This document shows positions 27,363 through 36,589 of a DNA stretch of 64,000 nt, one piece after another. Each line of letters begins with the position of its first letter. Within the stretch, counting starts at the first letter, position 1. Both the position numbers and the translations under genes were made by a program. Where the stretch lies: NCBI RefSeq assembly GCF_000515415.1, contig NZ_KI911783.1:7984964-8048963 (forward strand), in the 5' to 3' direction. Below the pieces are notes generated by a model, which was not told the origin of the DNA, did no database searches, and saw only the letters and a list, made by a program, of their open reading frames with translations. Origin of the DNA: Bradyrhizobium sp. WSM1417 (GTDB taxonomy: Bacteria; Pseudomonadota; Alphaproteobacteria; Rhizobiales; Xanthobacteraceae).

Positions 27363-28544
27363 ATGTCCGAGATGCCCCGCAGCGAAAACTTCCAGCAAGC
27401 GACTGAGATACTGCAAGCTTCTCCGCCGGTGCCGGTGCGTGGTCCGACCCGGAATATAGTCCGGCGGGCGGCGTTGGCGCTCGCGTTCCTCGCGGGCACA
27501 GCAGCGATTGTCCACTACGGACACGACTACTGGGTCAACGGCCGTTATCTCGAGACAACCGACGACGCCTATGTGAAGGCCGATTCCACGATCATCGCGC
27601 CAAAAGTCTCGGGCTACATCGCCAAGGTGCTGGTCAGCGACAACGAAAAAGTCAAAGCGGGCCAGCTGCTGGCGAAGATCGACGACCGCGACTTCAAGGC
27701 GGCGCTCGACCAGGCCCGCGCCGATGTCGCTGCGGCGGAAGCGTCGGTGCGCAACCTCGACGCCCAGCTCGAACTCCAGCAGCCGATCATCGAGCAGAGC
27801 ACGGCCGATGTCGCTGCTGCGGACGCGAATCTGAAATTTGCGCAGGAGGAGCGCGCCCGCTACGACGATTTGATGAAGTCGGGCTCCGGCACGATTCAGC
27901 GCGCACAACAGACTGACGCTGCGTTGCGCGCCAGCAACGCACAGCTGCAACATGCCAGGTCGGGCCTCGTGGCCGCGCAACGCAAGGTCGACGTGCTCAC
28001 CACCCAGCGCGCGCAGGCTACGGCCCAGTTCGAACATGCGCGCGCGGTCGCGGAGCAGGCGACGCTGAATCTCTCCTACACCGAGATTACCGCGCCGGTC
28101 GACGGCGCCGTCGGCGCCCGCTCCTTGCGCGTGGGACAGTTCGTGCAGGCCGGCACGCAATTGATGGCGGTGGTGCCGCTCGATGCGGTCTATGTCGTGG
28201 CGAATTTCAAGGAGACGCAGCTCACCCATGTCCGCGCCGGCCAGCCGGTCGAGCTGCACGTCGACAGCTTCCGCAACCAAACCCTGCGCGGTCACGTCGA
28301 CAGCCTTTCGCCGGCGAGCGGGCTCGAATTCGCACTGCTGCCGCCCGACAACGCCACCGGAAATTTCACCAAGATCGTGCAACGGGTGCCGGTGAAGATC
28401 GTGCTTGACGACCACAGCCTGACCGGCCTGCTGCGCCCCGGCATGTCCGCGGAGCCGACAGTCGACACCAAGGCGACCGTGCTGGCTGAGCGCGAGACGG
28501 CCAAGCGCCTCGCCGACAATGCGGCCCGTCCGAACGGCGGCTGA
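27363..28544 (+). CDS. HlyD/EmrA-family periplasmic adaptor of an efflux pump
   Basis: A 393-residue membrane fusion protein. A cytosolic N-terminus is followed by one membrane helix at about 36-55, then the EmrA signature YLETTDDAYVKADSTIIAPKVSGYIAKVLV with the lipoyl-like half motif. A long coiled-coil hairpin spans about 105-230, and the second barrel-sandwich half is LSYTEITAPVDGAVGARSLRVGQFVQ. It links the inner-membrane MFS pump encoded next to an outer-membrane channel, none of which is encoded here. AGGAG precedes the ATG. It is divergent from the LysR gene and shares a duplicated promoter element with the MFS gene. Confidence 0.95.
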   Translation: MSEMPRSENFQQATEILQASPPVPVRGPTRNIVRRAALALAFLAGTAAIVHYGHDYWVNGRYLETTDDAYVKADSTIIAPKVSGYIAKVLVSDNEKVKAGQLLAKIDDRDFKAALDQARADVAAAEASVRNLDAQLELQQPIIEQSTADVAAADANLKFAQEERARYDDLMKSGSGTIQRAQQTDAALRASNAQLQHARSGLVAAQRKVDVLTTQRAQATAQFEHARAVAEQATLNLSYTEITAPVDGAVGARSLRVGQFVQAGTQLMAVVPLDAVYVVANFKETQLTHVRAGQPVELHVDSFRNQTLRGHVDSLSPASGLEFALLPPDNATGNFTKIVQRVPVKIVLDDHSLTGLLRPGMSAEPTVDTKATVLAERETAKRLADNAARPNGG

Positions 28545-28577
28545 AGCCGGGAAGGTCCGTGGGATTTTCAAATCCTG

Positions 28578-28617
28578 ACGGATGATCCTTCCTGCGCTTC
28601 TCCGATTATCGAAACCA
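28578..28617. promoter_or_regulatory. Second copy of the composite operator, before the EmrB-like gene
   Basis: CGGATGATCCTTCC starts at 28579 and CCGATTATCGA at 28602, the same 23-base offset as at 27282/27305. It ends 48 bases before the ATG of the transporter, against 47 in the first copy. Partial similarity continues toward the ribosome-binding site (GTCTC ... ACCGA). This looks like a duplicated promoter/leader between two genes usually assumed to be one operon. Confidence 0.65.
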
Positions 28618-28660
28618 ACTGCCTGATCCATCCTGTCTCCGTAACCGAGACGAGGCTTCC

Positions 28661-30280
28661 ATGAGCACGCTCCAAACGACCGCCAACGCCGCCTCCGCCG
28701 CCAATATCCCCGGTTCAGTCGCGGCCCCCACAACGGCTGCCGTGTCGACCAAGACCTGGATTGCCGTGATCGGCGCGACGCTCGGCGCCTTCATGGCGGT
28801 GCTGAACATCCAGATCGTCAATGCCTCGCTCGCCGACATCCAGGGCGCGATCGGCGCCGGCATCGACGACGGCGGCTGGATCTCGACCTCTTATCTGATC
28901 GCGGAGATCGTGGTCATCCCGCTCTCGGGCTGGCTGGCGCAGGTGTTCTCGATCCGCATCTATCTGCTCACCAACGCGGTCCTGTTCCTGATCCTGTCGG
29001 CCGCCTGTGCGCTGGCGCAGGACCTGCCGCAGATGATCGTGCTGCGGGCAGTGCAAGGTTTTACCGGCGGCGTGCTGATTCCGATGGCGTTCACGCTGAT
29101 CATCACGCTCTTGCCGCGCGCCAAGCAACCCGTGGGCCTTGCGCTGTTCGCGCTGTCGGCGACGTTCGCACCCGCGATCGGCCCGACCATCGGCGGCTAT
29201 CTCACCGAGAATTTTGGCTGGCAGTACATCTTCTACGTCAATGTCGTCCCCGGCGCGATCATGGTCGGCATGCTCTGGTACGCCCTCGATGCAAAGCCCA
29301 TGAAGCTGTCGTTGCTGCGCGACGGCGACTGGGCCGGCATCATCACCATGGCAATCGGACTGTCGGCGCTGCAGACCGTGCTCGAGGAAGGCAACAAGGA
29401 CGACTGGTTCGGCTCGCCCTTCATCGTCAAGCTGTCCATCATCGCGGCCGTCGCGCTGACCGCCTTCCTGATCATCGAGCTGACCGTGAAGAAGCCGCTC
29501 CTCAACCTACGTCTGCTGGTCCGCCGCAATTTCGGCTTCGGCATGCTCGCGAATTTCCTGCTGGGAATAGCGCTCTACGGCTCGGTATTCATCCTGCCGC
29601 AATATCTGGCCCGCATCCAGGGCTACAATGCCGAGCAGATCGGCATGGTGCTGGCCTGGACCGGGCTGCCGCAGCTCCTGCTGATCCCCATGGTGCCGCG
29701 GCTAATGCAGAAGCTCGATGCGCGGCTCATCATCGGCGTCGGCTTCGTCCTGTTCGCGGCATCCAACTTCATGAACATTTACATGACCGGCAACTATGCC
29801 GCCGATCAATTGCTCTGGCCCAACGTGGTTCGTGCGATCGGCCAGGCGCTGGTGATGGCACCGCTGTCTGCGGTGGCGACCTCGGGCATCGAACCGGAGA
29901 ACGCGGGCTCGGCCTCTGGCCTGTTCAACATGATGCGCAATCTCGGCGGCGCCGTCGGCATCGCGCTGTTGCAGACCCTGCTGACCAAGCGCGAGCAGTA
30001 TCACTCCAACGTGCTGATGCAGTCAGTCTCGCTGTTCGAGCAGGCGACGCGGACACGGCTGGAGCAGCTCACCCAATACTTCGTCAATCACGGCATTCTC
30101 GACCGTGCGGACGCCTCGCATCGCGCCTATGTTGCGATCGGCCATATCGTGCAGAAGCAGGCCTATATCCTCGCCTTCAGCGACACCTTCTATCTGCTCG
30201 GCGTGGCACTGATCGTCGCGCTGATCGCCACCCTTTTCCTGAAGAAGGCCGGCCATGCCTCGGCCGGCGGCGCCCACTGA
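28661..30280 (+). CDS. DHA2 family MFS drug/H+ antiporter, EmrB-like
   Basis: A 539-residue polytopic transporter with about 14 predicted membrane helices, the size and number of the DHA2 (EmrB/QacA) group. Signature segments include FMAVLNIQIVNASLADIQGAIGA with motif D-like acidic residue, SLVIAEIVVIPLSGWLAQ-type helix 2, GFTGGVLIPMAFTL and the motif C region TFAPAIGPTIGGYLTENFGWQYIFYVN. It exports hydrophobic compounds with the HlyD-type adaptor encoded upstream. GAGG lies 8 bases before the start. The gap from the adaptor (116 bases) holds its own copy of the operator. Confidence 0.95.
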   Translation: MSTLQTTANAASAANIPGSVAAPTTAAVSTKTWIAVIGATLGAFMAVLNIQIVNASLADIQGAIGAGIDDGGWISTSYLIAEIVVIPLSGWLAQVFSIRIYLLTNAVLFLILSAACALAQDLPQMIVLRAVQGFTGGVLIPMAFTLIITLLPRAKQPVGLALFALSATFAPAIGPTIGGYLTENFGWQYIFYVNVVPGAIMVGMLWYALDAKPMKLSLLRDGDWAGIITMAIGLSALQTVLEEGNKDDWFGSPFIVKLSIIAAVALTAFLIIELTVKKPLLNLRLLVRRNFGFGMLANFLLGIALYGSVFILPQYLARIQGYNAEQIGMVLAWTGLPQLLLIPMVPRLMQKLDARLIIGVGFVLFAASNFMNIYMTGNYAADQLLWPNVVRAIGQALVMAPLSAVATSGIEPENAGSASGLFNMMRNLGGAVGIALLQTLLTKREQYHSNVLMQSVSLFEQATRTRLEQLTQYFVNHGILDRADASHRAYVAIGHIVQKQAYILAFSDTFYLLGVALIVALIATLFLKKAGHASAGGAH

Positions 30281-30309
30281 CATCAACCCAGCAAGCAAGG
30301 AGAACGACC

Positions 30310-30771
30310 ATGAAACCCCGCATGAATTTCTACCAGGCCGCACCCGACACGATGAAGGCGCTGATGGCGCTGGAAGAACAGATCCAGTCGACCGGCCTTG
30401 AGAAATCGCTGATCGAGCTCGTCAAGATCCGCGCGTCGCAGATCAACGGCTGCGCCTTCTGCATCAACATGCACACCGAGGACGCCCGCAAGCGCGGCGA
30501 GGCCGAGCAGCGCATCTATCTGCTCAACGCTTGGCGCGAATCCCCGCTCTACACCGACCGCGAGCGCGCGGCGCTGGCCTGGACTGAATCGGTGACGCTG
30601 ATCTCCGAGACGCACGCGCCCGATGACGTCTACGAGCAGGTCCGCGCGCAATTCTCCGATGCGGAGACGGTGAACCTGACCATGCTGATCGGCGCCATCA
30701 ATGCCTGGAACAGGATCGCGATCGCGTTCCGTGCGGTTCATCCGGTGAAGGTGAAGGCGTCGGTGGCGTGA
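30310..30771 (+). CDS. AhpD-like carboxymuconolactone decarboxylase family protein
   Basis: A 153-residue all-helical protein. The CMD/AhpD active site is QINGCAFCINMHTEDARKRGE, with Cys48, Cys51 and His55 in the C-x-x-C-x-x-x-H spacing of alkylhydroperoxidases. ALAWTESVTLIS is the usual second conserved helix. Such proteins reduce peroxides using a thiol cycle or act on lactone substrates. It starts 29 bases after the MFS transporter with AAGGAGAA upstream, so it is probably part of the efflux operon and may handle oxidative stress from the exported compound. Confidence 0.93.
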   Translation: MKPRMNFYQAAPDTMKALMALEEQIQSTGLEKSLIELVKIRASQINGCAFCINMHTEDARKRGEAEQRIYLLNAWRESPLYTDRERAALAWTESVTLISETHAPDDVYEQVRAQFSDAETVNLTMLIGAINAWNRIAIAFRAVHPVKVKASVA

Positions 30772-30812
30772 GATGCTGACGCATGAGGCCAAACCGCCTC
30801 AATACATTCGAC

Positions 30813-30916
30813 TGTCATGCCCCGGCTTGACCGGGGCATCCAGTACGCCGCGGCTTGTCGAGTCCAGCACTCCCGTCACGGAGTACTGGATCGCCCGGTC
30901 AAGCCGGGCGATGACA
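30813..30916. repeat. Long intergenic palindrome, family B (TGTCATGCCCCGG type)
   Basis: A 34-base left end ending in CCAGTAC and a 34-base right end starting GTACTGG are nearly complementary, and each contains its own smaller hairpin (CCCCGGCTTGACCGGGG on the left). It lies between the convergent AhpD-like and transaminase genes. Such elements are dispersed in rhizobial genomes and may also work as bidirectional terminators. Confidence 0.8.
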
Positions 30917-30929
30917 CCGAGCGTGTGGC

Positions 30930-31790
30930 CTAAACCGCCGTCGCCTTCGCGAACTCCACGTAGATCTCGCGCAGCCGCATGGCCATCGGGCCGGGCTTGC
31001 CATTGCCGACCTTCTTGCCGTCGATCGCAACCACCGGCTGGACGAACAGCGACGCCGAGGTGGCAAAGGCTTCCTTGGCGGCGAGCGCTTCGGCGACCGT
31101 GAAGGAACGCTCCTCGAGACGGAGCTGACGCTCTTCCGCCAGCGCCACCACCGCCTTGCGGGTGCAGCCCGGCAGGATCGCGTTGGAGTTCTTGCGGGTC
31201 ACGATGACGTCGTCCTGGGTCAGGATGAACGCCGAGGACGAACCGCCTTCGGTGACGTAGCCGTCTTCCAGCATCCAGGCCTCGCCCGCACCAGCTTCGG
31301 CCGCGGCCTGCTTTGCCAGCACTTGGGCGAGCAGTGCCACGCTCTTGATGTCGCGCCGCTCCCAGCGGATGTCGGGCACGGTGATCACGTTGATGCCGGT
31401 CTTGGCCGAGGCGGCGTTGATGATGTCCCTCTCCGACGTGAACATCACCAGGCTCGACTTGACGTCGCTCTTCGGGAAAGCGAAGTCGCGGCCCTTGTCG
31501 GCACCGCGGGTGACCTGGAGATAGACTAGGCCGTTCTGGACCTTGTTGCGCGCGATCAGCTCCTTCTGGAGCTCGGTGATGCGCTCGACCGTCTCGGGCA
31601 GCTTCAGCTGGATCTCGCCGACCGAGCGCTCCAGCCGCGTCAGATGCGAGGCATTGTCGACCAGCTTGCCGTCGAGCACGGCCGAGACCTCGTAGATGCC
31701 GTCGGCAAACAGGAAGCCGCGATCGAGCACCGAAATTTTGGCGTCCGAGAGCGGGACGAATGAGCCGTTGACATAGGCGATCGGATCCAA
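30930..31790 (-). CDS. dat: D-amino-acid transaminase (class IV PLP aminotransferase)
   Basis: A 286-residue fold-type IV PLP enzyme. It has GFLFADGIYEV near the N-terminus as in D-alanine aminotransferases, the PLP lysine Lys149 in ERRDIKSVALL, the glutamate in EDGYVTEGGSSSAFI, and the phosphate-binding TSAS stretch. This family interconverts D-amino acids and 2-oxo acids, supplying D-glutamate for peptidoglycan or allowing D-amino-acid use. Branched-chain (IlvE) activity is less likely from the GFLFADG motif. It lies 98 bases downstream of a GltIJKL-type transporter on the same strand and may be co-transcribed. Confidence 0.92.
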   Translation of the reverse strand: MDPIAYVNGSFVPLSDAKISVLDRGFLFADGIYEVSAVLDGKLVDNASHLTRLERSVGEIQLKLPETVERITELQKELIARNKVQNGLVYLQVTRGADKGRDFAFPKSDVKSSLVMFTSERDIINAASAKTGINVITVPDIRWERRDIKSVALLAQVLAKQAAAEAGAGEAWMLEDGYVTEGGSSSAFILTQDDVIVTRKNSNAILPGCTRKAVVALAEERQLRLEERSFTVAEALAAKEAFATSASLFVQPVVAIDGKKVGNGKPGPMAMRLREIYVEFAKATAV

Positions 31791-31888
31791 GGCAGGTCTC
31801 CTGGCGGGAAGAGAGATTTGGTGCGGTTATACGGGATTTGGCTGCGCCCTGAAACCCGCCTTCGGCGCATCCGGAATAACGCGAGAAA

Positions 31889-32620
31889 TTAATGCGACAG
31901 GATCTTCGACAAGAACTTCTGCGCGCGGTCGCTGCGGGGCTTGCCGAAGAAATCGTCCTTCGGGGCGTCCTCGACGATCTCGCCGCGATCCATGAAGATC
32001 ACGCGGTTGGCAACCTTGCGGGCAAAGCCCATCTCGTGGGTGACGACCATCATGGTCATGCCCTCATGGGCAAGGTCCACCATGACGTCGAGCACCTCGC
32101 TCACCATTTCGGGGTCGAGCGCCGAGGTCGGCTCGTCGAACAGCATGACAATGGGATCCATCGCGAGCGCGCGAGCGATCGCCACCCGCTGCTGCTGGCC
32201 ACCGGACAGGTTCGCGGGATACTTTTGCGCCTGCTCCTTCAGGCCGACGCGCTCCAGCAGCTGCATGCCTTTTGCCATCGCCTTGTCGCGCGACCGGTCG
32301 AGCACCTTCTGCTGTGCGAGACAGAGATTATCGATGATCTTCAGATGCGGAAACAGCTCGAAGTGCTGAAACACCATGCCAACCCGCGAGCGCAGCTTGG
32401 GCAGATTGGTCTTGGGATCGTTGACCTTGGTGCCATCGACGCTGATGTCGCCTTTCTGGAACGGCTCCAGCGCGTTGACGCATTTGATCAACGTCGACTT
32501 GCCTGATCCCGACGGACCGCAGACCACGACCACCTCGCCCTTGGTGACGCTAGTGGTGCAGTCGGTCAGCACCTGGAAGCTCGGGCTGTACCATTTGTCG
32601 ACGTGGCTGATCTCGATCAT
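31889..32620 (-). CDS. gltL: Polar amino-acid ABC transporter ATP-binding protein (GltL type)
   Basis: A 243-residue ATPase with Walker [10 protein letters not shown], signature [15 protein letters not shown], Walker [15 protein letters not shown] and the switch His in [13 protein letters not shown]. The sequence and length match GltL/GlnQ-type subunits that energise glutamate, aspartate or glutamine uptake. The gene follows the GltK-type permease after 8 bases, in the order binding protein, permease, permease, ATPase typical of gltIJKL. Confidence 0.96.
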   Translation of the reverse strand: MIEISHVDKWYSPSFQVLTDCTTSVTKGEVVVVCGPSGSGKSTLIKCVNALEPFQKGDISVDGTKVNDPKTNLPKLRSRVGMVFQHFELFPHLKIIDNLCLAQQKVLDRSRDKAMAKGMQLLERVGLKEQAQKYPANLSGGQQQRVAIARALAMDPIVMLFDEPTSALDPEMVSEVLDVMVDLAHEGMTMMVVTHEMGFARKVANRVIFMDRGEIVEDAPKDDFFGKPRSDRAQKFLSKILSH

Positions 32621-32628
32621 GACAAACT

Positions 32629-33321
32629 CTATCGAATGATGGCGATGCGCGCCTGCAGGCGGCGAACGCCGAAGGACGCGACACAGGAAATGGTGAAGTA
32701 GACGATTGCTGCGAACAGATACATTTCGACCAGACGACCGTCGCGCTGCGCGACCTTGCTCGCCGCACCGAGGAAATCGGTGATCGACAGCACGTAGACC
32801 AGCGAGGTGTCCTGGAACAGCACGATGGTTTGCGTGATCAGCACCGGCAGCATGTTACGGAAGGCCTGCGGCAGCACCACGTAGCGCATGGTCTGGGCGT
32901 AAGTCAGGCCAAGCGCGTTGGCGGCGGCCGGCTGGCCGCGCGAGATCGACTGGATGCCGGCACGCATGATCTCGGAGAAGTACGCGGCCTCGAACATGAT
33001 GAAGGTGATGAGCGAGGACGCGAACGCGCCGACGCTGATCGGGCGCGACGCACCGGTCACCCACTGCCCGATATAGGGCACCAGGAAGTAGAACCAGAAG
33101 ATCACCAGCACCAGCGGCAGCGAGCGCATGAAGTCGACATAGACCCCGGCGATGCGCCCCAGGATCTTGAAGCCTGACAGCCGCATCAGCGCGATTGCCG
33201 TGCCGAAGATCAGCCCGCCGAGCGCCGCAAGTCCCGTGAGCATCAGCGTGAACGTCATGCCCTCGTAAAACAGATAGGGCAGTGCGCGACGGATGACCTC
33301 GAAATCGAAATTGCTGAACAT
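32629..33321 (-). CDS. gltK: Amino-acid ABC transporter permease (GltK type)
   Basis: A 230-residue inner-membrane permease with about five helices and the EAA loop ([25 protein letters not shown]) that contacts the ATPase. FLVPYIGQW and the [13 protein letters not shown] segment are typical of the HisM/GltK family. It pairs with the GltJ-type permease encoded 4 bases upstream to form the heterodimeric channel. Confidence 0.95.
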   Translation of the reverse strand: MFSNFDFEVIRRALPYLFYEGMTFTLMLTGLAALGGLIFGTAIALMRLSGFKILGRIAGVYVDFMRSLPLVLVIFWFYFLVPYIGQWVTGASRPISVGAFASSLITFIMFEAAYFSEIMRAGIQSISRGQPAAANALGLTYAQTMRYVVLPQAFRNMLPVLITQTIVLFQDTSLVYVLSITDFLGAASKVAQRDGRLVEMYLFAAIVYFTISCVASFGVRRLQARIAIIR

Positions 33322-33325
33322 GGCG

Positions 33326-34057
33326 TTATTTCCCCGTGATGTAGCCGGGGATCGCGACGTAGCGCTCGAGGAAGCGCATTGCGGTCACGACGACGGCGTT
33401 GACGAGGAGATAGAGAAGGGTCGCGGCGGTGAAGGCCTCGAACACCTGGAACGAGAATTCCTGCATCGAGCGCGCCTGTCCGGTCAGCTCAAGCAAACCG
33501 ATGGTGATGGCCACAGCCGTGTTCTTGATGGTGTTGAGGAACTCGGACGTCAGCGGCGGCAGGATGATGCGGAACGCCATCGGCAACAGGATGTAGCGAT
33601 AAGCCTGCAAGGTGGTCAGGCCGAGCGCGGTCGCCGCCATCTTCTGCCCGCGCGGGAGCGATCCGATGCCGGCCTGCAACTGCACGGCGACGCGCGCCGA
33701 CATGAAGAAGCCGATGCCGATCGCCGCTGTCCAGAACGGCGCATTGGGCAGCTGCTTCAGCCAGAGGCCGGCAGATTTCGGCAGCAGTTCCGGCAGCACG
33801 AAGAACCACAGGAAGAGCTGCACTAGCAGCGGCATGTTGCGGAAGAATTCGACATAGGCAAAGCCGAACCAGTACGCTCCCTTCGATGGCAGCGTGCGCA
33901 TCACGCCGACGATCGAACCCATGATCAGCGCGATGATCCAGGCGAGCGCACCCGTCTTGAGGGTCAGCACCAGGCCCGACAACAGCATGTCGAGATAGGT
34001 GCCGGTCCCCATCGGGTTCGGCTGGAAAAAGATTCCCCAGTTCCAGTTATAGTTCAC
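33326..34057 (-). CDS. gltJ: Amino-acid ABC transporter permease (GltJ type)
   Basis: A 243-residue permease. It starts MNYNWNWGIFFQPNPMGTGTY, a characteristic GltJ-like N-terminus. It has the RNMPLLVQLFLWFFVLPELLP segment and an EAA loop (GQKMAATALGLTTLQAYRYILLPMA). It forms the membrane channel with the GltK-type subunit. A perfect 10-bp hairpin separates it from the upstream binding-protein gene, a common device for making more binding protein than permease. Confidence 0.95.
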   Translation of the reverse strand: MNYNWNWGIFFQPNPMGTGTYLDMLLSGLVLTLKTGALAWIIALIMGSIVGVMRTLPSKGAYWFGFAYVEFFRNMPLLVQLFLWFFVLPELLPKSAGLWLKQLPNAPFWTAAIGIGFFMSARVAVQLQAGIGSLPRGQKMAATALGLTTLQAYRYILLPMAFRIILPPLTSEFLNTIKNTAVAITIGLLELTGQARSMQEFSFQVFEAFTAATLLYLLVNAVVVTAMRFLERYVAIPGYITGK

Positions 34058-34109
34058 GTGTCCCCCGCGCGAACGCGCCAGCCATCGATGTCCCGGCGCC
34101 TATGCAAAT

Positions 34110-34143
34110 GTCCGGCCACCTTGGAGTCAAGATGGCCGGACAC
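34110..34143. terminator. Intra-operon hairpin between binding-protein and permease genes
   Basis: A perfect 10-bp stem, TGTCCGGCCA paired with TGGCCGGACA, encloses a 14-base loop. It lies 30 bases after the binding-protein stop and 52 bases before the permease start on the minus strand. There is no following T-run in the operon direction, so attenuation or protection of the upstream mRNA from 3' decay is likelier than full termination. Confidence 0.65.
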
Positions 34144-34172
34144 GATCCCGATCGAAAGATCGCGGTTATAGC

Positions 34173-35084
34173 TTACTTGTAATCGTCCGGGTTCGGCGAG
34201 TCCGTCGGCTTGGCAAACTCGTTCTTCAGCTCGGCCGAGATCGGCGTGTTGAGATTCAGGCCCTTCGGCGGGATCTTCTGCGTGAACCACTTGTCGTAGA
34301 TCTTCTGGCCCTCGCCGGAGGTGTAGAGCGCAGCGGTCGCCGCGTCGACAACCTTCTTGAAGGCCGCGTCGTCCTTGCGCAGCATGATGCCGTAGGGCTC
34401 AGGCTTGGAGAACGCGTCCTTGGAGATGACGTAGTCATCGGGCGACTTCGAGCCGGCAACGAGGCTCGCGAGCAGGATATCATCCATCACGAAGGCGACC
34501 GCACGGTCGGTCTCGACCATCAGGAAGGCCTCGGCATGATCCTTGGCCGGGATGATGTTGGCGCCGAGGCTTTTTGCAACGTTGGCCTCGGTGAGCTGCT
34601 TGATGTTGGTGGTGCCGGCGGTGGAGACCACCGATCTTCCCTTGAGGTCGTCAATCGCCTTGAGGCCGCTCGACTTCTTGAAGACGTAGCGGCTGGCGGT
34701 CAAATAATGGGTGTTGGTGAAGGCAACCTGCTTCTGGCGCTCGGCATTGTTGGTGGTCGAGCCGCATTCGAGGTCGATGGTGCCGTTCGCCATCAGCGGG
34801 ATCCGGGTCGCCGAGGTCACCGGATTGAGCTTGACCTCGAGCTTGTCGAGCTTGAGCTCCTTCTTCACGGCGTCGACGATCTTGTAGCAGATGTCCATCG
34901 CGTAGCCGATGGGCTTCTGGTTGTCGTCGAGATAAGAGAACGGGATCGAGGAGTCGCGGAAACCGAGCGTAATGGCGCCGGTGTCCTTGATGTTCTTGAG
35001 CGTGCCGGTCAGCTCCTCGGCCCCGGCCTGGCTGACAGCGAAGGTCGCGGCGAGCGCGAGGCCGATGCTACGGAAATGTTTCAC
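34173..35084 (-). CDS. gltI: Glutamate/aspartate ABC transporter substrate-binding protein (GltI type)
   Basis: A 303-residue periplasmic protein from GTG 35084, which has an AGGGGA ribosome-binding site and yields a clean signal peptide (KHFRSIGLALAATFAVSQAGA, cleaved before EELTG). Segments closely matching E. coli GltI include FRDSSIPFSYLDDNQKPIGY, LECGSTTNNAERQKQVAFT, SAGTTN-like loop, AKDHAEAF, RAVAFVMDD and YGIMLRKDD. It should deliver glutamate/aspartate or related dicarboxylic amino acids to the GltJK permease. The frame is open to 35129, but the longer form would disrupt the signal peptide. Confidence 0.95.
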   Translation of the reverse strand: MKHFRSIGLALAATFAVSQAGAEELTGTLKNIKDTGAITLGFRDSSIPFSYLDDNQKPIGYAMDICYKIVDAVKKELKLDKLEVKLNPVTSATRIPLMANGTIDLECGSTTNNAERQKQVAFTNTHYLTASRYVFKKSSGLKAIDDLKGRSVVSTAGTTNIKQLTEANVAKSLGANIIPAKDHAEAFLMVETDRAVAFVMDDILLASLVAGSKSPDDYVISKDAFSKPEPYGIMLRKDDAAFKKVVDAATAALYTSGEGQKIYDKWFTQKIPPKGLNLNTPISAELKNEFAKPTDSPNPDDYK

Positions 35085-35200
35085 TTTTGGGTCCCCTTTC
35101 AGGATGATGCCGGCGGGATGCAAGCACAAATTGGGTTGGAATAGAATGTGACTTTTGGCTGGATCGCGGCTCCGGTTAACGGCTCAGGCGGGCCGGCGCG

Positions 35201-36589
35201 TTAGCGGGTTAGCGGTCCTGGCAATTCCCCGAGATCCCAGAACAGGCCGGCCATCACCGTCAAGGCCTCTTCGGTCAATGGCAGCAGGATGTGCTCATTG
35301 GGCGCATGCTGGGAGCAGCCGGGATAGGAGTGCGGCACCCAGATCGTCGGCAGGTCCAGGATCTCGGAGAACACGTCGTTGGGCAACGAGCCGCCGAAAT
35401 TGGGCAGCACCGCCGGCACTTTGCCGGTGGTCTGGCGCACCGAATCCGCCGCCCATGTGATCCAGGGGCTGTCGAAATCCGTGCGCGAGGCGGCAAAGCT
35501 CTGCGCCGCCCGCACCTCGACCATCGGAAAGCCCTTCTGCGCCAGACGCGCGCGGATCGCCTCGATCAGCCCATCGATCCTGGTGCCGACCACGAAACGC
35601 AGTTGCAGCACGGCATTGGCGTGGCCGGGAATGGCGTTGGCCGGCTTCTCGATATTGCCCGACGACATCGCCAGCACTTCGAGCGTGTTCCAGGCATAGA
35701 GCCGCTCGGCCGCCGAAAGACCCTCCTCGCCCCAGTCCTCGGCCAACGCCGGCTCGTCCTCGGTCGGCACCACCTGCACGTCCGCAAGATAACTGCGGAT
35801 CTGGTTGGTGAGGCGCGGCGGCTTCAGCGCCTCCAGCTGAAGGCGGCCGTGGCCGTCGACCAGCGTCGAGATCGCGTTGACCAGAATGGTCGCGGGGTTG
35901 GCGAGCACGCCGCCCCAATTGCCGGAGTGATGGCCGCCGTCGCGAAGGTTCACATCGAGATGAATGCGGATGCCGCCACGGCAGCCGAGGAACAGGGTGG
36001 GACGGTCGGCGGACAGGCGCGGCCCGTCGGAGGCCATGAACAGATCGGCCTTGAGCGCATCGCGATTGAGATCGCAGACCTTGCCGAGATCCGGCGAACC
36101 GATCTCCTCGCCCATCTCGACGATGAACTTGGCGTTGAAGCCGAGCTTGCCGCCGCGGGCCTCGCGCACCGCGCGGAGTGCGGCCATGTTGATGCTGTGC
36201 TGGCCCTTGTTGTCGGCCGTGCCGCGACCGTAAAGACGCGTGCCCGAAACCGTGGTGCGCCAGGGATCGCGGCCGTCGCGCCACTCGCCTTCCATGCCGT
36301 CGACGACGTCGCCATGGCCGTAGATCAGCACGGTCGGCGCCGTCTCGCTCTCGTGGTGTTCTGCGAACAGGAACGGCGCCTTGCCGCTGGGAGATTCGAT
36401 CATCCGGCTTTGGAAATCGAGCGCGGCGAAAGCGGGCACCATCTCCCGTTCCAGATAGGCGCGCAGCTCGACGCTCCGGTTCGGATTCTGGCTCTCGGTC
36501 CGGTAGGCGACGCGACGGTCGAGTTCAGCGAGGAATGCGCCGGATTTGAAATCGTCACGGGCGCGGGCGATGGCATCGGCTCTGGTCAT
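35201..36589 (-). CDS. M20 family metallopeptidase
   Basis: A 462-residue cytosolic di-zinc enzyme. Metal ligands and the catalytic acid lie in LIYGHGDVVDGM (His, Asp), GRGTADNKGQ (bridging Asp) and EMGEEIGSPD (Glu-Glu). A dimerisation domain follows (about 210-320), then PNFGGSLPNDVF and VPHSYPGCSQHAPNEH with the last metal His. The length and motifs fit the dipeptidase/ArgE/DapE-like group. Substrate is unknown. ATG 36589 is chosen because the upstream open frame contains an unlikely 110-residue extension. It is divergent from an LLM monooxygenase, which suggests joint catabolism of an amide or peptide-like compound. Confidence 0.92.
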   Translation of the reverse strand: MTRADAIARARDDFKSGAFLAELDRRVAYRTESQNPNRSVELRAYLEREMVPAFAALDFQSRMIESPSGKAPFLFAEHHESETAPTVLIYGHGDVVDGMEGEWRDGRDPWRTTVSGTRLYGRGTADNKGQHSINMAALRAVREARGGKLGFNAKFIVEMGEEIGSPDLGKVCDLNRDALKADLFMASDGPRLSADRPTLFLGCRGGIRIHLDVNLRDGGHHSGNWGGVLANPATILVNAISTLVDGHGRLQLEALKPPRLTNQIRSYLADVQVVPTEDEPALAEDWGEEGLSAAERLYAWNTLEVLAMSSGNIEKPANAIPGHANAVLQLRFVVGTRIDGLIEAIRARLAQKGFPMVEVRAAQSFAASRTDFDSPWITWAADSVRQTTGKVPAVLPNFGGSLPNDVFSEILDLPTIWVPHSYPGCSQHAPNEHILLPLTEEALTVMAGLFWDLGELPGPLTR

